DNA of 10,263 nucleotides from CAYQQU01 sp964419545 (GTDB lineage Bacteria; Bacteroidota; Bacteroidia; Chitinophagales; Saprospiraceae). The stretch covers positions 1-10,263 of the forward strand of contig CAYQQU010000118.1 of the NCBI GenBank assembly GCA_964419545.1, written 5' to 3'. The notes under the pieces were generated by a model. The model was not told where the DNA came from and did no database searches. It worked only from the letters and a program-made list of their open reading frames with translations. This document shows positions 6,510-10,263 of the stretch, in pieces. The translations under genes and the position numbers were made by a program. Numbering within the stretch: the first letter of the stretch is position 1; every line of letters begins with the position of its first letter.

Positions 6510-7469
6510 TTAGGGCAAAATAACCGTATCGATAACGTGAACGACGCCATTAGCCGCCTGAACGTCGGTGACCACGATCTCGGCCGTGTTGGAGCCGGCT
6601 TGAATGGCCGGAGTAGCGCCACTGAGATCGATGGTAAAGTTCTGTCCTTCGGCCAGGGTGCCGACGGTCATGCCATCCATCAGATCTTCAGAACGAACAT
6701 TACCGACATCGGTGACGTGGTACCGCAGCACGGTTTCCAGCGTAGCTGCCGGAATATCGCTGATCGTATTCCAGTCGGGGTTGCTGTCGAGCAAATCCTG
6801 GAAAGCTTCATTCGTCGGGGCGAATACCGTAAAGGGCCCGTCGCCGCTCAGCACTTCTACGAAATCCGTAGTGAGACCGTCGGCCGTCAGGGCAGCTACC
6901 AGCGAAGAGAAAGAAGGATTAGTGGTAGCGAAAGTAACGATGGTCGGTAATTCAATGACCGCATCAATTTTGTGGATGACGCCATTGCTGACCTCGATGT
7001 CCGGATCGCTGACTCCGGGGCCGCCATTGAGCGTAACACCGCCATCGACATCGACGTAAACACTTACGCCTGCGTCCTGGTCAAAGCTGGTTGCCGAAAG
7101 GGTCGAGTAGTAGGCTGTCTGCAAATCGCCGGAATTGAATTGACCGGCTATGACGTGGTAGGTCAGCACTGAGCCCAGCACATCCACCGGAATATCGTCC
7201 AGGGTGTTCCAGTCGGGATTGGAAGCCAGAAGCGCTTGAAAAGCGGCATTGTCCGGTGCAAAGAGCGTGAAGGGGCCGGCGCCGCTGAGAATGCCGGAAA
7301 GGTTGGCGCGAATAATTGCATCCCGAAGAATACTAAGGTCAGGATCGTCGCTAACGAACTCTACCATGTTCGGCATCGCATCGGTGTCATCGTCGTCATT
7401 GCAAGCAGGGGAAAGTAAAAGATTGGAAAACAGGCATAACATGCCCAAGGATAGCATAAAGCGTTTCAT
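6510..7469 (-). CDS. fasciclin (FAS1) lipoprotein, two domains (paralogue)
   Basis: A 319-residue lipoprotein with two FAS1 domains, paralogous to the gene at 5074-6078. The signal peptide ends in SPAC with lipidated Cys23, followed by NDDDDTD, a strongly acidic stretch that fits the Bacteroidota surface-export signal. Domain 1 spans about 35-173, with FTLFAPDNAAF (67-77) and NGVIHKIDAVI (162-172). Domain 2 spans about 175-319, with FTVFAPTNEAF (213-223) and NGVVHVIDTVILP (307-319). Both domains carry the SNPDWN motif that also occurs in domain 2 of the neighbour. The reading frame ends three bases from a long inverted repeat. The 157-bp upstream spacer (7470-7626) holds the 10-bp palindrome AAAGGCCTTT (7565-7574) next to a T run, but no clear promoter. 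It is likely a surface adhesin or matrix protein; the partner is unknown. Confidence 0.95.
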   Translation of the reverse strand: MKRFMLSLGMLCLFSNLLLSPACNDDDDTDAMPNMVEFVSDDPDLSILRDAIIRANLSGILSGAGPFTLFAPDNAAFQALLASNPDWNTLDDIPVDVLGSVLTYHVIAGQFNSGDLQTAYYSTLSATSFDQDAGVSVYVDVDGGVTLNGGPGVSDPDIEVSNGVIHKIDAVIELPTIVTFATTNPSFSSLVAALTADGLTTDFVEVLSGDGPFTVFAPTNEAFQDLLDSNPDWNTISDIPAATLETVLRYHVTDVGNVRSEDLMDGMTVGTLAEGQNFTIDLSGATPAIQAGSNTAEIVVTDVQAANGVVHVIDTVILP

Positions 7470-7626
7470 GCAACCAATTTTTAGATTTAGGAGAATTATT
7501 TCATTCGGGGGTTAAACGAAGCAGGCATCGTCTATGTTCAGAGGCGGGCCGGGTAAAGCACTGCAAAGGCCTTTTTTGCTAAATTTTTTACATTTTATCC
7601 TACCGTTTTTGGGTAAGGGGCCCGGG

Positions 7627-8277
7627 TTAGATTAAACGAGGCGCCAGTTCGCTCCACAGCGCTTCGGCGAGCCGGGTCTGGCCGGCTGCGTTGGGGTGTA
7701 AGCCGTCGGGCAGCACCAGGCGACGGTCGGTCCAGAGTGCGGTGAGCATATCGGGAAGCAAAATAACCGATTCGGAGCGGGCCAGGCGTTCGTAAACGGC
7801 CGCAAAAGCCTGCACCCGGTCGGCGGGCATCCCCGGCGGATGACCGGGAGGGAGCAGGAAGATCACAGCCTCGGGCGCCGCCTGGTTCACTTTTTTGATA
7901 ATCGATTGCAGGGACTGTTCGACGCTTCCCGGGGAGACGCCCATGAGTAAGTCGTTGAGTCCCAGTTCCAGTAGAAAGAACGTGGGCGGGTCGCGCAGCA
8001 CCCAGTGCACCCTCTCGTCGCCGCCCTGCGTCGTCTCGCCGCTAATGCCGGCATTGAGCACCCGGTAGGCCAGGCCCGCCGAGTCGATTTTTTGTTGCAG
8101 CAGTGTCGGAAAACCCTGATGGGGGTCGATGCCAAAGGCGGCGGTGATGCTGTTGCCGAAACAGATAAAATGAGCGGCGGCGGCTTCGGAGGTCATCATT
8201 GCGGTATTTCGATCTACGTCGGAGGCGCAGGAAAAAATCGCAAACAAGGCCGATATCCATAATGCTACCCGCGACAT
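7627..8277 (-). CDS. SGNH/GDSL-family esterase lipoprotein (TesA-like)
   Basis: A 216-residue member of the SGNH hydrolase family, closest in layout to arylesterase/acyl-CoA thioesterase TesA, which hydrolyses ester or thioester bonds in the cell envelope. The signal peptide ends in a lipobox-like IFSC (Cys17), so it is probably an envelope lipoprotein. Block I is FGNSIT with nucleophile Ser43; the usual Asp before this Ser is Asn42. Block II is NAGISGET with oxyanion Gly80. Block III is GLND with Asn108. Block V is DGLHP with Asp191 and His194. The catalytic set is therefore complete. The start is supported by the signal peptide beginning at once. It is divergent from the response regulator (97-bp spacer). 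No good terminator hairpin is seen after the stop. The substrate is unknown. Confidence 0.92.
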   Translation of the reverse strand: MSRVALWISALFAIFSCASDVDRNTAMMTSEAAAAHFICFGNSITAAFGIDPHQGFPTLLQQKIDSAGLAYRVLNAGISGETTQGGDERVHWVLRDPPTFFLLELGLNDLLMGVSPGSVEQSLQSIIKKVNQAAPEAVIFLLPPGHPPGMPADRVQAFAAVYERLARSESVILLPDMLTALWTDRRLVLPDGLHPNAAGQTRLAEALWSELAPRLI

Positions 8278-8361
8278 AATTGGAGGATTCTGTTTTTTAA
8301 CTTATATTGCTAATCATAACATCCGACACTCATCCTGAACAAGTAAACACATTAGAACTAC

Positions 8362-8373
8362 AATTCGCGAATT
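8362..8373. promoter_or_regulatory. 12-bp perfect palindrome abutting the response regulator start
   Basis: AATTCGCGAATT is perfectly palindromic and ends one base before the ATG at 8375, where ribosome contacts would occur. It could be a protein-binding site, or chance. It lies in the 97-bp divergent spacer shared with the esterase gene. No full promoter could be identified on either strand. Confidence 0.35.
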
Positions 8374-8374
8374 T

Positions 8375-8794
8375 ATGTCCGAATGCAATACCCTCTTTCT
8401 CGTTGAAGACAACCAGGCGGAGGCCAGGTTGTTCGAGATGGCGTTTCAGGATGCCGGTACGGGGCTCGGGCTTCAGCATTGCGCTGACGGCGAATCGTTT
8501 TTTTCGCGTCTTCGGGAGCAAGCGCCGTCGGAGATCGCCCTGTTCGTGATCGACCTCAACCTGCCCGGGGTCAGTGGTTTCGAGTTGGTTCGTCATTTGC
8601 GCAGCCGCCCTGTTTTTCATCAAACCCCTATCCTGATCTTTTCCAATTCTCAGCATCATCGCGATGTTCACCAGGCTTACCGGGCGGGCGTCAATGCCTA
8701 CGTCTCCAAACCGATGGATCTCGACGAATACAATCATATCGTACGGCGGTTTCTGCAGTTCATGATTCGCCCCTGTCCGCAGCCGGTAGCTTAA
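8375..8794 (+). CDS. single-domain response regulator (CheY/Rcp1-like)
   Basis: A 139-residue stand-alone receiver domain with no DNA-binding or enzymatic output domain. It probably works by protein contact, as Rcp1- and CheY-type regulators do. The phosphorylation site is complete: acidic pair Glu11-Asp12 in LVEDNQAE, phospho-acceptor Asp60 in FVIDLNLPGVSG, switch Ser90 in IFSNS, and Lys112 in VSKPMD. The FVIDLNLPGVSG segment and short length resemble the Rcp1-like group that often partners with hybrid kinases or phytochromes. No histidine kinase lies in the window. The start ATG is chosen because the beta-1 strand (TLFLVEDN) follows directly. Its last 35 bp overlap the 3' end of queG on the opposite strand. 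Confidence 0.95.
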   Translation: MSECNTLFLVEDNQAEARLFEMAFQDAGTGLGLQHCADGESFFSRLREQAPSEIALFVIDLNLPGVSGFELVRHLRSRPVFHQTPILIFSNSQHHRDVHQAYRAGVNAYVSKPMDLDEYNHIVRRFLQFMIRPCPQPVA

Positions 8795-9710
8795 GGAAGG
8801 CGATATTTCTCTTCAATCCCTGAAACTTGGTGCGTTTTACGGCCGAATGGCGAAAGACTTCCCGGAATGTCTCTTCCGTCAATTCTTCCCAATCGCGGCG
8901 CTTCATCTCCAGCAGGTCCGGATGCGGCTCGAATTCGGGCTCCTGGTGGGGCCGGGAAAACCGGTTCCACGGGCACACTTCCTGGCAAATATCGCAACCG
9001 AACATCCAGTTTTCCATCTTTCCGCGGAAGGACTCGGGGATGGCTTCTTTCAGCTCGATGGTCAGATAGGAGATGCAGCGGCTGCCGTCCACGAGGTAGC
9101 CCTCCGGCGAGATGGCGTCGGTAGGGCAGGCGTCGATACAGCGCCGGCAGGTGCCGCAGTAGTCGCGCATGGGCTGGTCGTAATCCAGTTCCAGGTCGCT
9201 GATCAGCTCGGCCAGGAAAAAGTAGGAGCCGGCTTTAGGGTGGATCAGCAGGGTGTTCTTGCCCGTCCAGCCCACCCCGGCGCGCCGGGCCCAGTCGCGC
9301 TCCAGCACCGGCGCCGAGTCGACGAAGACGCGCCCGTCGATCTCCCCGATTTCATCCCGGATAAAAGCCAACAGGGCCTTGAGTTTGCGCTTGAGTACAA
9401 AGTGATAGTCCTTGCCGTAAGCATAGCGGGCGATCCGCGGTGCTTCGGGCTCGTCGGGCTGCCGCTCGGTATAATAGTTGTACAGCAAGCTGATCACGGA
9501 GCGGGCGCCGGGCACGAGCCGGGTGGGGTCCACCCGCTTTTCGAAGTGGTTTTCCATGTACTGCATTTTGCCGTGCAGGCCGCGCTGCAGCCATTCCTCC
9601 AGCTTGCGGGCTTCCTCGTCGAGCCGCTCGGCCCTGGCTACGCCGATATGCGTGAAGCCCAGCCGCCGGGCTTCCTCTTTGATCCGATGCGTGCGTTGGA
9701 AAAGAGACAT
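8760..9710 (-). CDS. queG: epoxyqueuosine reductase QueG
   Basis: A 316-residue cobalamin-dependent, iron-sulfur reductase. It converts epoxyqueuosine to queuosine at the wobble position of tRNAs with GUN anticodons (Asp, Asn, His, Tyr). The N-terminal B12-binding reductase-like domain contains RYAYGKDYH (95-103) and VDSAPVLERDWARRAG (130-145), with Asp131 as the predicted proton donor, followed by GWTGKNTLLIHP (147-158). The ferredoxin-like part has CGTCRRCIDACP (Cys185, 188, 191, 195), Cys212, and CDICQEVCPWN (Cys239, 242, 246), giving two [4Fe-4S] clusters. The E. coli and B. subtilis proteins, about 380 residues, carry C-terminal HEAT-like repeats. This one lacks them, as I expect for Bacteroidota. 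It converges with the response regulator with a 35-bp overlap and is divergent from tonB. Confidence 0.97.
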   Translation of the reverse strand: MSLFQRTHRIKEEARRLGFTHIGVARAERLDEEARKLEEWLQRGLHGKMQYMENHFEKRVDPTRLVPGARSVISLLYNYYTERQPDEPEAPRIARYAYGKDYHFVLKRKLKALLAFIRDEIGEIDGRVFVDSAPVLERDWARRAGVGWTGKNTLLIHPKAGSYFFLAELISDLELDYDQPMRDYCGTCRRCIDACPTDAISPEGYLVDGSRCISYLTIELKEAIPESFRGKMENWMFGCDICQEVCPWNRFSRPHQEPEFEPHPDLLEMKRRDWEELTEETFREVFRHSAVKRTKFQGLKRNIAFLKLPAADRGES

Positions 9711-9799
9711 GGGTCAGAAAGCATGTGATTTCAGCGGGTAAACAATGGATTAGCCATAAAAGTAAGGTTTTTTAACCCGGTCCGGGCGGCTGATAAAAG

Positions 9800-9880
9800 T
9801 CATTTCTGGAAATGATGCTTGTCACTTTTTTCCGTAAGCAATGCCGGTATATTGGGTATAGAAAATGGCGCTGGCCATTT
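9800..9880. promoter_or_regulatory. two inverted repeats upstream of tonB
   Basis: In the 196-bp spacer between divergent queG and tonB lie two perfect inverted repeats. One is TCATTT-CTGG-AAATGA at 9800-9815. The other is AAATGGC-GCTG-GCCATTT at 9863-9880, which ends 26 bp before the tonB ATG. TATATTGG at 9848 is one mismatch from the -7 consensus, but its nearest upstream TTG (9819) is 26 bp away, too far for a typical promoter. The second repeat could be an operator or a leader hairpin. Confidence 0.4.
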
Positions 9881-9906
9881 GAATTGCTAAATAAAAACCT
9901 TTTGCC

Positions 9907-10263
9907 ATGAATGCGAACTTATCATTTACCGCGCCCCAGATACTGTGGGGCCTCGCGATACTCTTCGTCGCCATTCTGGCCATCATCTTCATCGGAAGGT
10001 ATTATTTCGATAAGAAGTCAGAAAGTGGCCTGGCGAACAAATACAAAGGCCGGAAGTGGGATTCGCCGCTACAGGCGCGGAACAAGTATCCGGATGTCAA
10101 CGTCTTCCGCTGGACCAGGGTTTTCATGAATTTCGGCCTGATCGTTTCACTGGGATTGATCATCGCCGCTTTTAACTGGACCAGCATGGAACAGGAAGTC
10201 TTTATCCCGGACGGTGCTCTCGACCTCGAGGTGGACCTGGAAGTGGAACCGCCGCGTAGTTCC
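9907..10263 (+). CDS. tonB: TonB-type energy transducer, 5' part (runs off the window)
   Basis: An open frame of 119 codons with no stop before the window edge. The N-terminus has a membrane segment (about residues 12-34), a short basic region (KYKGRKWDSPLQARNKYP, 45-62), a second membrane segment (about 72-90), then FNWTSMEQEVFIPDG and an acidic-proline stretch ending in EVEPPR. The second segment with its following WT...EVFIP...EVEPPR matches the N-terminal region of Bacteroidota energy-transducing TonB proteins, which span the inner membrane and drive outer-membrane TonB-dependent transporters. The diagnostic C-terminal TonB domain lies beyond the window, so the call rests on the N-terminus alone. 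The first hydrophobic segment is extra compared with the single-anchor form. It is transcribed away from queG. Confidence 0.75.
   Translation, partial: MNANLSFTAPQILWGLAILFVAILAIIFIGRYYFDKKSESGLANKYKGRKWDSPLQARNKYPDVNVFRWTRVFMNFGLIVSLGLIIAAFNWTSMEQEVFIPDGALDLEVDLEVEPPRSS

Noticed and set aside
7565..7580. Terminator at AAAGGCCTTTTTT
   Set aside because: The palindrome is only 10 bp with no loop, and the T run is on the plus strand, whereas both flanking genes are on the minus strand.
8847..9728. 293-codon plus-strand open frame opposite queG
   Set aside because: QueG has all cluster cysteines and the catalytic Asp; the opposite frame is a by-product of high GC.

Overview
This is an ordinary chromosomal segment of a Bacteroidota bacterium, probably from the Saprospiria (Lewinella/Phaeodactylibacter-like). 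The phylum assignment rests on several features: lipoproteins whose lipidated cysteine is followed by acidic residues (the Bacteroidota surface-export pattern), a TonB-type energy transducer in the form used by this phylum, a short QueG without HEAT repeats, a small-subunit methylmalonyl-CoA mutase without the B12 domain, and mostly weak Shine-Dalgarno signals. The narrower placement is inference. Genes are GC-rich and intergenic stretches are AT-rich.

Left part (1-3547), all genes on the minus strand: a group I cysteine desulfurase (IscS/NifS type), then an A-type Fe-S carrier (IscA/HesB), then a GT4 glycosyltransferase. The desulfurase and the carrier form a natural sulfur-donor/scaffold pair. 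They are separated by about 0.8 kb of tandem repeat with a unit of about 111-124 bp. Each unit contains its own variable run of a TTGAGG hexamer and of a GACTAAA heptamer. Two 100-N assembly gaps fall inside this array, so its true length is unknown.

Middle (3738-7469): a plus-strand methylmalonyl-CoA mutase small-subunit homologue that is short at its C-terminus and has no large-subunit gene next to it. A strong bidirectional terminator follows. Then come two minus-strand paralogous lipoproteins, each with two fasciclin (FAS1) domains. The 431-bp spacer between the paralogues is filled by two abutting long inverted-repeat elements that look like non-coding mobile or regulatory repeats (MITE-like).

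Right part (7627-10263): a minus-strand SGNH/GDSL esterase lipoprotein, a plus-strand single-domain response regulator, a minus-strand epoxyqueuosine reductase (QueG) whose 3' end overlaps the regulator, and the plus-strand 5' end of a TonB-type energy transducer that runs off the window. Short palindromes sit just upstream of the regulator and of tonB.

I do not see a defence island, CRISPR array, tRNA, rRNA, phage genes, intact IS element or an evident new multi-gene system. The most interesting material is non-coding: the nested repeat array splitting the Fe-S genes, and the paired inverted repeats between the FAS1 paralogues.
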